Part shown: positions 45,873 through 54,016 of the stretch, piece after piece
Position numbering within the stretch: the first letter of the stretch is position 1
Layout of the letters: each line of letters opens with the position of its first letter
NCBI GenBank assembly: GCA_022826725.1
Contig: JAJDUF010000022.1
Coordinates: 124,001-188,000, forward strand
DNA: 64,000 nucleotides
Direction of reading: 5' to 3'
Source of the DNA: Chloroflexota bacterium
GTDB lineage: Bacteria; Chloroflexota; UBA11872; UBA12225; JAJDUF01
Made by a program: the position numbers and the translations under genes
Notes under the pieces: model-generated
What the model saw: only the letters and a program-made list of their open reading frames with translations
Database searches by the model: none
What the model was told of the DNA's origin: nothing

Positions 45873-47228
45873 TTACTCTACTGAGGTGCGGCCGAAGGCG
45901 GCCCGTGCCTCGGCGGCGACAAAGAGCGATCCGGTCACTAGCACGAGGTCGTCGGGGCCGGCGTGCCGCACCGCTTGGTAGAGGGCCGCTGGCACCGAGG
46001 GCATTGCTTGGGCGTCACCGCCGCCGGTGCCCGCCTGCGCGGCGATGTCTGCGGCGGGGCGAGCGCGTGGATGGGTCGAAGCGGCGGCGAACACCGTCGC
46101 TGGTACGAGGGTCCGTAGCGCAGCCCAGATCGCGGCGAGGTCGTGGTCGGCGCTGGTGCCGAGGACGAGGAGGAGGCGCTGATGGGGGAAATAGTCACGG
46201 ATAGCTGCGACCAACCGCTGTGCCGAGTCGTCGTTATGGGCGCCGTCGCAGACGACCGTTGGCTGTGCCGGTCCCGCTTGCAGCACCTCCAGCCGGCCCG
46301 GCCAACGCACGTTCAGCACCCCCTGCCGCACTGCTTTGGTGGCCACCTCCAGCCCGGCAGTCAGTCGTAGCGTCTCGATCACCATGACCGCCGTGGCCGC
46401 GTTTTCGAGCTGGTGGTCGCCGACTAGCCCTAGCTCCAATCCGGCGTAGACCCAGTCCGCGCCGTTCACCATACCGGCGCGGTGATCGCCGGACCAGGTG
46501 AAGTCCCGACCACCCAGAGCCAGCGGTGCCGCGCGTTCGGTAGCGATGGCCGCTAGAGTCGCGGCCGCCTCCGGCTGCTGGGCCGCGCTAATCACCGGCA
46601 CACCGGGCTTGATGATCCCAGCTTTTTCCGTGGCGATAGCCGCCAGCGTATCGCCCAAGAGGGCGGTGTGGTCCAGGGAGAGGGCGGTAATCACTGCCAC
46701 CGCCGGTGTAAGCACGTTCGTCGCATCGAGACGGCCGCCTAGCCCGACCTCGACGACCGCCCAGTCCACCTCAGCGTCCGCGAAGTGCTGGAACGCCAGC
46801 GCCGTACCTAGCTCGTAGGTCGTGAGTTGACCCAATTCAGGCGTCTCGCGCTCTAGCTGCTCCGCTGCTGTGGCCAGGCGGGTCACGGTGCGCGCCAGCG
46901 CCGCCGGCGTGATCGGCTGGCCGTTGATCCGCACGCGCTCGCAGTAGTCGTGCAGGTGCGGCTGCGTGTAGAGACCGACGCGCCGGCCGGCGGTCTGCAA
47001 GGCGGTCTGCAAGATGGAGGCGAGGAACGCGGCGGTGGAGCCTTTGCCCTTGGTCCCGGCAACATGGATGGACGGATAGCGCCGCTCGGGATGGCCGAGG
47101 GCAGCCAGTAGCGCGCGGGGGCGATCCAGGTTCCAGCCGCCGTGCGCCGCCGCGCCGAGCGACCGCCGCTCCCAGTCCGTGCGGTCCAGGAGATAGGTGA
47201 GCGCTGCGTTGTACGTGAGCATGGTCAT
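45873..47228 (-). CDS. folC: bifunctional folylpolyglutamate/dihydrofolate synthase
   Basis: 451 residues of the Mur-ligase superfamily. The P-loop is HVAGTKGKGSTAAFLASIL, preceded by HPERRYPSIHVAG. Other family motifs are YTQPHLHDYCERVRINGQP, EVGLGGRLDATNVL and VCDGAHNDDSAQRLVAAI. It adds glutamate to dihydropteroate or folates. It starts 19 bp after folP on the same strand, so both are co-transcribed. Length is normal. ATG 47228 gives MTMLTYNAALTYLL. Confidence 0.94.
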   Translation of the reverse strand: MTMLTYNAALTYLLDRTDWERRSLGAAAHGGWNLDRPRALLAALGHPERRYPSIHVAGTKGKGSTAAFLASILQTALQTAGRRVGLYTQPHLHDYCERVRINGQPITPAALARTVTRLATAAEQLERETPELGQLTTYELGTALAFQHFADAEVDWAVVEVGLGGRLDATNVLTPAVAVITALSLDHTALLGDTLAAIATEKAGIIKPGVPVISAAQQPEAAATLAAIATERAAPLALGGRDFTWSGDHRAGMVNGADWVYAGLELGLVGDHQLENAATAVMVIETLRLTAGLEVATKAVRQGVLNVRWPGRLEVLQAGPAQPTVVCDGAHNDDSAQRLVAAIRDYFPHQRLLLVLGTSADHDLAAIWAALRTLVPATVFAAASTHPRARPAADIAAQAGTGGGDAQAMPSVPAALYQAVRHAGPDDLVLVTGSLFVAAEARAAFGRTSVE

Positions 47229-47247
47229 CTGGCGCTGCCGGTGAGTG

Positions 47248-48168
47248 TCATTGTGCCGTTGTACCGCGCATTACCGCGTCGGCCAGCCGCACCGCGCGAG
47301 TACACGCCTGCAAGTCGTGAACGCGCACGATGTCGGCGCCGCCGGCGACGGCGAGGACGACCGCGGCGATAGTGCCTTCCAGTCGGTCCGTTACCGGGAG
47401 GTCGAGTGCCCGGCCGACGAAGCTCTTCCGCGAGGGCCCGACGAGCAGGGGCAGCCCCAACGCCTGCTTTAGGTCGGCGGTGCGGCGCACTAAGAGCATG
47501 GTCTGGAGGGGCGTCTTGCCGAAGCCCAGGCCCGGATCTACGACGATCTGCGACCGGGCAATGCCGGCCGCCTGCGCCGCGGCGATGCGCTCCCGTAGGA
47601 AGGTGACCACAGTGTTGAAGATATTCGCGTCGGGCACGTCGGGATAGTGACCACCGACAACGGCGTGGCGCGTGGCGCGTGCCCGGCGGTTATGCATCAG
47701 GACAACGCCGGCCCGCGCCCCGGCGACGACCGCAGCGATCTCGGGGTCTGCGGCGAGTGCCCACACGTCGTTGACGATGGTTGCTCCGGCGGCGAGCGCG
47801 TCGCGCGCGACCGTGGCGCGCGAGGTGTCCACGCTGAGGGGCACTTCGGTCTTGGCGGCCAGGGCGGCAAGCACCGGTAGCACGCGGCGCCGCTCTTCAG
47901 CCTCCAGGACCGCTGGTGCGCCGGGCCGGGTGGACACCCCGCCGACGTCGAGCAGATCCGCGCCCTCAGCTACCAAGCGCAGGCCATGCGCGACTGCGGC
48001 GCCCGGCTCGGCAATCCCGTCGCCGGAAAACGAGTCGGGGGACGTGTTGACGACGCCGGCGACGTAGGTCCGCCTGCCCCAGGCAAACGGCCAACCGCGG
48101 CGGTGCGATGATGACGACCTACCCCCCGGCCCCTTCCCTGAAGCACAGGGGAGTGTGGTAGGAGCCAT
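47248..48168 (-). CDS. folP: dihydropteroate synthase with repeat-derived N-terminus
   Basis: 306 residues. Joins pterin pyrophosphate and p-aminobenzoate. Motifs: YVAGVVNTSPDSFSGDG, GADLLDVGGVSTRPGA, PLSVDTSRATVARDAL, IVNDVWAL, VLMHNR, VDPGLGFGKT, LLVGPSRKSFVG and a final RVHDL. The only in-frame ATG, GTG or TTG ahead of the conserved part is ATG 48168, so the first about 25 residues are read through a family A repeat. The binding site GGGAAGGGG comes from a second, adjacent family A copy. The neighbouring folC completes the folate step. Confidence 0.92.
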   Translation of the reverse strand: MAPTTLPCASGKGPGGRSSSSHRRGWPFAWGRRTYVAGVVNTSPDSFSGDGIAEPGAAVAHGLRLVAEGADLLDVGGVSTRPGAPAVLEAEERRRVLPVLAALAAKTEVPLSVDTSRATVARDALAAGATIVNDVWALAADPEIAAVVAGARAGVVLMHNRRARATRHAVVGGHYPDVPDANIFNTVVTFLRERIAAAQAAGIARSQIVVDPGLGFGKTPLQTMLLVRRTADLKQALGLPLLVGPSRKSFVGRALDLPVTDRLEGTIAAVVLAVAGGADIVRVHDLQACTRAVRLADAVMRGTTAQ

Positions 48169-48207
48169 TTAGCCCCTTCCCTTCAGGGAGGGGGTTGGGG
48201 GTAGGTT
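48114..48207. repeat. two family A repeats flanking the folP start
   Basis: An inverted copy (about 48117-48160, CCTACCCCCCGGCCCCTTCC) lies inside the folP reading frame. A forward copy (48170-48207, TAGCCCCTTCCCTTCAGGGA with GGGGGTTGGGGGTAGG) lies just upstream and supplies the purine-rich stretch before ATG 48168. Confidence 0.75.
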
Positions 48208-48406
48208 TATGCCTCGCTGCAGGAATAGCTTCATGCCCGATTACCGCCTGTCGGAGTCTAGGTGGGGAACGGCACGACGGCAAGGTGATGGTGCTTCATG
48301 CCCGGCGCCGGGAGTGCATGATAGCCGGGCGAGGTCTACAATGCTCTCACGCCGCTGCCACGCCGGCGTGGCGGCTACGCGGCAGGAACAGAGGAGGAAT
48401 AGCCCG

Positions 48407-49222
48407 ATGTTGAAGCTCGCCTGTCTTTCGCTCAGTTACAAGCGGTCGTTTGCTGCCGGCACGATGGACCTCTTCAGCTTCATCGAGCGGTGCCGTGCCT
48501 TGGACCTCGACGGCATTGACATCCACTCCCGCGACCTGGCCTCCGAGGATTTCCCGTATCTCCGCGAAGTCAAGCTGCAGTGCCTGCGGGCCGGCTTGCC
48601 GATTGCCTGTCTGGGTGTGAGCAACAACTTCGCGCTGCCGGCCGATGAAATCCCGGAGCAAATCGAGGGGGCGAAACAGTGCATTCGTCTGGCACGGGTG
48701 CTCGGTGCGCCCCAAGTGCGCGTGTTTGCCGGTACGCCGCGGGGGAGCGAGGCCGACCGGGCTGGTGCCTGGGATCGGTGTGCGGCGGCGCTGAAAGAGA
48801 CCGCCGACTACGGCTGGGAGGAGGGGGTGCAGGTTTCGTTGCAGAACCACAACCACCACAACCTCACCGCCGATGGCGCGAGCGTGCTGAAGTTTGTCGA
48901 GCAGGCGGCGCCGCACCTCAGCCACGTGTGGGATACTGGTCAGTACGTCGGCTCGCCGGGCGCCTCGGGTGCCGAGTCGGAGGTGGCCGCCGAGTCAGTC
49001 TACGAGAGTCTGCAACAGACCGCTCATCTCGCCACGCACGTCCGTACCAAGATTTACCGGATGGAAACGGGCGAGGAGCGGTGGCTCGACTATCCGCGCA
49101 TCTTCGGTATTCTCCAAGGGGCCGGCTACAACGGCTTCTGCTCCCTCGTCTACGAAGGGGTGGAGGACGAAGAACCGGCCATCGCGCGAGCGGTCCCGTT
49201 CCTGCGCCGTTTCATTCCGTAG
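48407..49222 (+). CDS. sugar phosphate isomerase/epimerase-family TIM barrel
   Basis: 271 residues: MLKLACLSLSYKRSFAAGTM at the start, DGIDIHSRDLAS, VRVFAGTPRG, VQVSLQNHNHHNLTADG, SHVWDTGQYVGSPG and GFCSLVYEGVEDEEPA. The acidic and His residues in these strand ends match the metal site of the AP-endonuclease-2/xylose-isomerase superfamily. ATG 48407 is supported by GAGGAGG 9 nt upstream; longer in-frame starts upstream are unsupported. It is the second such protein in the window (see 33182) but is not closely similar to it. Substrate unknown. Confidence 0.85.
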   Translation: MLKLACLSLSYKRSFAAGTMDLFSFIERCRALDLDGIDIHSRDLASEDFPYLREVKLQCLRAGLPIACLGVSNNFALPADEIPEQIEGAKQCIRLARVLGAPQVRVFAGTPRGSEADRAGAWDRCAAALKETADYGWEEGVQVSLQNHNHHNLTADGASVLKFVEQAAPHLSHVWDTGQYVGSPGASGAESEVAAESVYESLQQTAHLATHVRTKIYRMETGEERWLDYPRIFGILQGAGYNGFCSLVYEGVEDEEPAIARAVPFLRRFIP

Positions 49223-49227
49223 GCACC

Positions 49228-49361
49228 TGCCCCCCTATGGCCCCCCGCTATGCAGGGAGACGGTGTGTTCCCTCCCCTGGTAGCTCAGTCCGGGGGAGGG
49301 CTAGGGTGGGGGCCAACACACCACCTAATCAAGTTCGCAACCTTTACGAGGGAAGGGGAGT
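49228..49361. repeat. family C (inverted), family B and a half family A junction
   Basis: Family C on the minus strand at 49228-49262, family B at 49270-49314, then ATCAAGTTCGCAACCTT joined to ACGAGGGAAGGGG at about 49328-49358. It occupies the gap ahead of the CopC-CopD gene. Confidence 0.65.
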
Positions 49362-49394
49362 CCACCCGACGCTTGACCGTGCTAACCTCCCGAT

Positions 49395-52013
49395 GTGACC
49401 GCCCGAAGTGACCCCATCTCCCCCCGCCCCCGGCGGTACCGGCGACGGAGCCTGGCTGCGCTGGTCGGTGTGGGTATCGTGGCGAGCACCGTTCGGCTGT
49501 TGCCTCTCGGCCGCGGCGAGCCGCTGGTCTCGGTAGCCGAGGCTCACGCCAACCTGCTGCGGTCGGAGCCGGCGATTGGCGCGGTGCTGCACGCGGCGCC
49601 CCGCCGGATGCAGTTGTGGTTCAGCGAAGAGCCGGAGCCGCGCTTCAGCGAGGTGGCGCTGTTCGACGCCACGCGGCAGCGGCTGACCGACGCGCCGGCC
49701 CAAGTGGCGCCGGGCGAGCCGCTGTCGCTGCTACTCGATCTGCCGTCCGATCTCGCCGACGGCGCATACACGGTCGTCTGGCGTGTCCTTTCCAAGGTGG
49801 ACGGTCACGTGACGGCCGGGAGTGTGCCGTTCACCGTCGGCACTCCTAGGGCAGCCGAGGCGCCGGCGCCGACCGGCGTTGACGCCGCGGCCTTGCTCGG
49901 CGGGCAAGACGCGCTCGCCGGCCGCGTAGACGCGCTGAACGTGCTGGTGCGCTGGCTGCGGCACCTGGGGACCGCGGCCATCGGCGGTACGCTCGTGTTC
50001 GGCCCGACCATCCTCGCGCCAGCGCTGGCCACCGCGCAGCCGTCGCGTGGGCCGGGCGAGCGGCCGCCGAGTGAGGTAGCGCGGGCACGGCGGGGTGGTC
50101 TGCGGGCGAGCCGGAGTCTGGCCTGGTTTGGCTGGTGGCTGCTGCTGCTCGCCGCGTTGGGCGCGCTGATCGTGCAGACGGCTGCCGCCGCAAACGTCTC
50201 CCACGTGGCGGCACTCGGAGCACCGCTAGTGGATTTTGTGCTCACCACCCGCTACGGCCGGATTTGGCTCATCTGGCTCGCACTCGTGCTGCTGCTCATG
50301 GTGCCACTGGCCCGAGCCTTTCGACCGGTCCCCTCCCCTGTGCGTCAGCACGGGCGAGGGTTAGGGCGGGGGCCGGCGGCGCATCAGGAACGTGAGAGCC
50401 GAAATCCTGTGCCGCTGGGACACAACTCCCGCGAACAAGCCACTAGCTACTGGCCACTGGCCACTTTCCGCTGGTGGTGGCTGGGCGCGGTGCTCACCGG
50501 CCTGGTGCTCCTCGTCACCGGCTTGGTCTCCCACGCCGCGGCGACACCGCAGTTCGTCGTGGTGGCGCTGGCCGCCGATTGGCTGCACCTGGCGGCAACC
50601 GCACTGTGGATCGGTGGCCTGTTCCACCTGTTGCTTGTGTTCCCGGTGGCGCTCAAGCCGCTGCCACCGGCGCTCAGGCTGCGTGCGCTGGCTGCAGCGG
50701 TGCCCCGCTTCTCCAAGCTCGCGGTGGCGTGCGTTGCCGTGCTGGTCGTCACCGGCGCGTACCAGCTCTGGCTACACGTGGGCAGCGTCGAGGCGCTCTT
50801 CACGACCGTCTACGGCGTGACCCTCTCTATGAAGCTCGTTCTGATCCTCCCGCTGCTCGCGCTGGGCGCTTTCAACCTGCTGGTGACGCGGCCGGGGTTC
50901 CAGTTGCTGGTGCGCCAAAGCAGCGCTCGCGTGCTGGTGGCCGCGGCCTTGTTGACACGGCGGTTCCGGGTGGCTGTCGCTGGCGAGGTTACATTGGGCG
51001 CGACCGTGCTGCTGCTTGTCGGCTTTCTCACCGTCGTGCCGCCAGCGCGCGTGCTTGTCCCGCCAACCGAGCCAGGCATCGTCGCAACGGGTACGGCGGA
51101 AGACTTGCGAGTGCAGTTGCGTGTGGACCCCGGTGGCGCTGGCGTGAACACGATTGCGGCGACGGTGCGCGATGCCGACGGTCGGCCGCTCCGCCCGGCC
51201 GATGGCGTCGCGCAGGTGGATTTCCGGATCACGCTGGCGGACGGGAGCCTGGGCGAGCAGGAAGCCCGCACCGAGCACGCTGGCGCTGGCCTCTACAGCG
51301 CGCGGGGAGCCTGGCTGTCGCTGGCCGGCGACTGGCAAGTTGTCGTGCTGGTGCGGCGCAGTGGGCAGTACGACGTGCGCGTGCCCGTCGCCTTGACGCT
51401 CCCGGTGGTCGCACCGGCCCCGGTCCAGCCGGCAGTCTCGGCGCAGCAGCCGGCTCTCCTCGCGCCCAATCTCGGTCTGGCACTCGGCGTTGCCGCCGTC
51501 GTGGTCAGCCTGGCGGTGCTGCTGGTCAGTGTCATCGGGCTGCCCTTGCTCCCGACGCGGTTTGCCATCGCCCGGAGCAGTGGGGCAGTGCTCGGCGCGA
51601 CCGGGATCATCGCCGGTTTCGTGCTACTGCACGCCGGTCTGGCTCCCGAAATGATCTCCTCCCAGGGGGCGGTGCTCTCGCAGTATGCGGCCGCCGTCCC
51701 GCCGATGGATGTCGAGAACCCGATCCCCCCGACCGAGGAGTCGCTGTCGCGCGGCCGAATGATCTACCAGCAGCATTGCCAGGTCTGCCACGGTGCCCAG
51801 GGCCGCGGCGACGGTCCGGCAGCGGCTTCCTTGCGACCACCCCCGGCCGACCTGGCGTACCATGTCTATCAGCATCCTGATGGGCAGTTCTTCGCTTGGT
51901 TCACTCAAGGCATCCCCGGTACGGCGATGCCCGCCTACGGAGCGACGCTCTCGGAGGAGGATCGCTGGCACGTCCTCAACTACATCAACACGTTTGCGCC
52001 AGCGCCGCGGTGA
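49395..52013 (+). CDS. CopC-CopD-YtkA-like-cytochrome c fusion protein
   Basis: 872 residues. A basic signal peptide ends at AEA-HANLLRSEPAIG, so the mature protein starts with the copper-binding His typical of CopC. A second CopC His is in DGHVTAG. CopD-type membrane helices follow (about 165-535, with LADWLHLAATALWIGGLF), then a YtkA-like sandwich (about 560-660), two helices, and a C-terminal class I cytochrome c with C795-x-x-C798-H799 and an axial Met candidate in GTAMPAYG. Residues about 313-328 are encoded by a family B repeat in a loop of the CopD part. GTG 49395 is the start. Likely role: copper uptake or delivery across the membrane. Confidence 0.85.
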   Translation: MTARSDPISPRPRRYRRRSLAALVGVGIVASTVRLLPLGRGEPLVSVAEAHANLLRSEPAIGAVLHAAPRRMQLWFSEEPEPRFSEVALFDATRQRLTDAPAQVAPGEPLSLLLDLPSDLADGAYTVVWRVLSKVDGHVTAGSVPFTVGTPRAAEAPAPTGVDAAALLGGQDALAGRVDALNVLVRWLRHLGTAAIGGTLVFGPTILAPALATAQPSRGPGERPPSEVARARRGGLRASRSLAWFGWWLLLLAALGALIVQTAAAANVSHVAALGAPLVDFVLTTRYGRIWLIWLALVLLLMVPLARAFRPVPSPVRQHGRGLGRGPAAHQERESRNPVPLGHNSREQATSYWPLATFRWWWLGAVLTGLVLLVTGLVSHAAATPQFVVVALAADWLHLAATALWIGGLFHLLLVFPVALKPLPPALRLRALAAAVPRFSKLAVACVAVLVVTGAYQLWLHVGSVEALFTTVYGVTLSMKLVLILPLLALGAFNLLVTRPGFQLLVRQSSARVLVAAALLTRRFRVAVAGEVTLGATVLLLVGFLTVVPPARVLVPPTEPGIVATGTAEDLRVQLRVDPGGAGVNTIAATVRDADGRPLRPADGVAQVDFRITLADGSLGEQEARTEHAGAGLYSARGAWLSLAGDWQVVVLVRRSGQYDVRVPVALTLPVVAPAPVQPAVSAQQPALLAPNLGLALGVAAVVVSLAVLLVSVIGLPLLPTRFAIARSSGAVLGATGIIAGFVLLHAGLAPEMISSQGAVLSQYAAAVPPMDVENPIPPTEESLSRGRMIYQQHCQVCHGAQGRGDGPAAASLRPPPADLAYHVYQHPDGQFFAWFTQGIPGTAMPAYGATLSEEDRWHVLNYINTFAPAPR
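50331..50377 (+). repeat. family B repeat read in frame within the CopD domain
   Basis: CCCCTCCCCTGTGCGTCAGC then ACGGGCGAGGGTTAGGGCGG, translated as VPSPVRQHGRGLGRGP. A further stretch, CTAGCTACTGGCCACTGGCC (about 50447-50466), resembles sequence at about 36066. Confidence 0.7.
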
Positions 52014-52031
52014 GTCCCGTCAAGGCATAGT

Positions 52032-53174
52032 ATGGTTCGTTTGGATGCACTGGCCCCCATCCCCAGCCCTTCTCCCGCCTCAACAGGGGGAGGGCGAGGG
52101 TGGGGGCCAGTCGGTGTATCCGGCACCACCTCCACGCGCCGCCGCGCTCTCGCCGCGGTGAGTCTGGGCTTTCTGGCGGCCTGTAGTCCTGTTGTCGGCG
52201 ACGAGATACCGCCGCTACTGTTTGCACGCGACGGCAACGTGGAGGTGATTGCGCCCTCCGGTCGTGACCGGCGCCAGTTGACCGACGTGCCGCTGCCGGG
52301 CTATGCGCGTGATCCGGCGTGGGCGCCCGACGGGAGCAGCATCATCTACTCCTACACACCACCACCGGAGCCGCAGTCGGGCACGGGGGGTGTCTCCTTC
52401 ACGCTGCCGGTTGCCGACATCTACCGGCTGCCCAGTGGTGGCGGCGATGCCACGCTACTCATCGCCCACGACGGCAGCACCGAGCAGTTGGAGACGCCGA
52501 CGTGGAGTCCGGATGGGCGGTGGATCTACTTCTCGTACAGTGCGCTGCTCGTCGGTAGCGACAACGTCATCACCGGGCACGACTTCGGCATCGCGCGGGT
52601 GCCGGCCGCCGGCGGCCGGCGCGAGACCGTCGCCACGGGAGCCGCCTTCCCGACGTTGAGCACCGACGGCACCCGCTTGGCCGGCGTGCGCCAGGACCCG
52701 GAGGACGGGGCGACGGTGCTCTGGGTCGGAGCGCCGGACGGCAGCGGCAGCCGGACGATTATCGAGGCCGGAGTATCCGAAGCGATCACCGCGCCGCGCT
52801 TCTCGCCGGACGGTAGGCAGATCGTCTATAGCGCGCTGGTGCCGCCGGAAGAACGGCCGCTACCTATCGCCACGCCGACGCCGAGCCGGCAGGCGTGGCT
52901 CTTCGATCTGTTGGCGCCGCGGCCGGCTGCGGCCGCGGCGCTGGCGCACGGCATACCGAAAGACCTGTGGCTGGTCGGCAGCGACGGCACCGGGTTGCGC
53001 CGCCTCACTCGCTTGGTGGAGGATGACCCGGCCGCGGTGTGGTCGCCGGATGGGCGCACACTGTTTATCGGTGCGGGAGGTGGCCTCTACCTACTCCGGC
53101 TGGACGGCTCCCCGCCGGTGCGGATTGCCGCGCCGGGCGGTCACGGGCTGGTGGACTGGCGGCGCAGCGGGTGA
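52032..53174 (+). CDS. TolB/WD40-like beta-propeller lipoprotein
   Basis: 380 residues. The lipobox LGFLAAC (Cys about residue 54) is preceded by TSTRRRALAAVS, a short basic signal sequence. About six propeller strands follow with the TolB-type pattern: DRRQLTDVPLPGYARDPAWA, PDGSSIIYSY, TWSPDGRWIYFSYS, FSPDGRQIVYSA, VWSPDGRTLFIGAGGG. The only in-frame start is ATG 52032, so the first about 25 residues (PIPSPSPASTGGGRGWGPV) come from a family B repeat ahead of the signal sequence. It follows the copper fusion gene by 18 bp and probably sits outside the membrane in the same operon. Confidence 0.78.
   Translation: MVRLDALAPIPSPSPASTGGGRGWGPVGVSGTTSTRRRALAAVSLGFLAACSPVVGDEIPPLLFARDGNVEVIAPSGRDRRQLTDVPLPGYARDPAWAPDGSSIIYSYTPPPEPQSGTGGVSFTLPVADIYRLPSGGGDATLLIAHDGSTEQLETPTWSPDGRWIYFSYSALLVGSDNVITGHDFGIARVPAAGGRRETVATGAAFPTLSTDGTRLAGVRQDPEDGATVLWVGAPDGSGSRTIIEAGVSEAITAPRFSPDGRQIVYSALVPPEERPLPIATPTPSRQAWLFDLLAPRPAAAAALAHGIPKDLWLVGSDGTGLRRLTRLVEDDPAAVWSPDGRTLFIGAGGGLYLLRLDGSPPVRIAAPGGHGLVDWRRSG
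52055..52107 (+). repeat. family B repeat within the lipoprotein gene
   Basis: CCATCCCCAGCCCTTCTCCC then AGGGGGAGGGCGAGGGTGGG, in frame with the lipoprotein and ahead of its signal sequence. Confidence 0.7.
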
Positions 53175-53243
53175 AGCTAGTGCAGATGCTCTCGCGTCAC
53201 GCCCGCAACTGCCTGCCATACTCGTTTCTTGCAGAGGGTGGTG

Positions 53244-53534
53244 ATGACAGTGGCAAAAGAACCGAAGACGGTTGACACAGGCGGCAGCACCGGACTAGTG
53301 CGGCAGGCGGAGTTGGAACGAACGAGCGGGGAGGCACGTATCCTACGGCGGAACGGCGAAGACAACGCCGCGCTTACGCCGTCCCCTCTGCCGCCGAGCG
53401 CACCGTCTCGCGTTCGGCCAGTTACCCGTGATGACGCGCTCTTCCGACTTATCGGGATTGGCCAGAGCGGCATTCCCGGCGGGGTATCCGAGAAGAAGCA
53501 TACGCTTCTCGCTGATGCGTACCGTCCACAATAG
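53244..53534 (+). CDS. antitoxin-like protein of a PIN-domain toxin-antitoxin pair
   Basis: 96 residues. The C-terminal half (VTRDDALFRLIGIGQSGIPG, GVSEKKHTLLADAYRPQ) matches a common antitoxin tail found just upstream of VapC-type PIN genes in many environmental bacteria; this is recognised from memory. The N-terminal half (MTVAKEPKTVDTGGSTGLVR) would bind DNA or dimerise. GAGGGTGG precedes ATG 53244. The downstream partner is only a fragment (see next), so this is an orphan. Confidence 0.6.
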   Translation: MTVAKEPKTVDTGGSTGLVRQAELERTSGEARILRRNGEDNAALTPSPLPPSAPSRVRPVTRDDALFRLIGIGQSGIPGGVSEKKHTLLADAYRPQ

Positions 53535-53537
53535 CTC

Positions 53538-53677
53538 ATGACGGACCGTTCCTCCCTAATACCGACACGATCAGCTTTGCCGTGATGGAACGGCTCCGCA
53601 TCACCCAGGCTTTCACCTTTGATCGCCACTTCGCCCAGTATGGGTTGACGATGCTTACTCGTGCGGCGCTTCCGTAG
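53538..53677 (+). pseudogene. remnant of a PIN-domain (VapC-like) toxin gene
   Basis: 53561-53677 reads TDTISFAVMERLRITQAFTF, DRHFAQYGLTMLTRAALP and stop, which is the C-terminal end of a PIN nuclease including the D-x-F and F-D-x-H-F pattern. ATG 53538, 4 bp after the antitoxin stop, opens only a few codons in another frame. The central roughly 270 bp, with most catalytic acidic residues, are missing. The toxin has thus been removed by an internal deletion. Confidence 0.65.
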
Positions 53678-53761
53678 CCGGCACGAGGTTGCGGCACAGC
53701 CCTAGTCGCGTGCGCGATCGGCTCAACCGGTCCCCTCTTTTCTCCGCACCTCACTCCCGGC

Positions 53762-53996
53762 CCTGCTATAGCATCTGGTTGTGTTGGACTGATACACAGG
53801 AGGAGAGTGTACGATGAATATGCGCGAATACCTGAGTCGGGAGGCCCGGCGGATGCAGGCGGCCGCACTGCGGTCCTTGCCGCCAGTGGCACAGTGGCCG
53901 GCGGAGCGGGTGCCGTCAATGTTGCCCGAGGCGCGCAGGTTCCGGCGTATCCCCGATGATGAGATGCACCCATTGCGTGGACGGACCGTACAATAG
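53762..53996 (+). pseudogene. duplicated leader and first codons of the two-domain esterase gene
   Basis: 53762-53910 matches the start of the gene at 44184 (minus). About 52 bases of leader align without gaps, including AGGAGGAGAGTGT before the ATG. The first 32 codons follow (MNMREYLSREARRMQAAALR, SLPP-AQWPAER). Similarity stops at GCGGAGCGGG (53910). The frame continues as unrelated residues to a TAG at 53996. It is a truncated copy without a catalytic domain, and its promoter region now precedes the small gene at 54017. Confidence 0.75.
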
Positions 53997-54016
53997 ACAT
54001 AGTCGGAGGTGAGGAG

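Noticed and set aside
49545-50627. Open frames antisense to the CopC-CopD gene
   Set aside because: They overlap a gene with intact CopC, CopD and haem motifs and show only Arg/Ala-rich low-complexity sequence.
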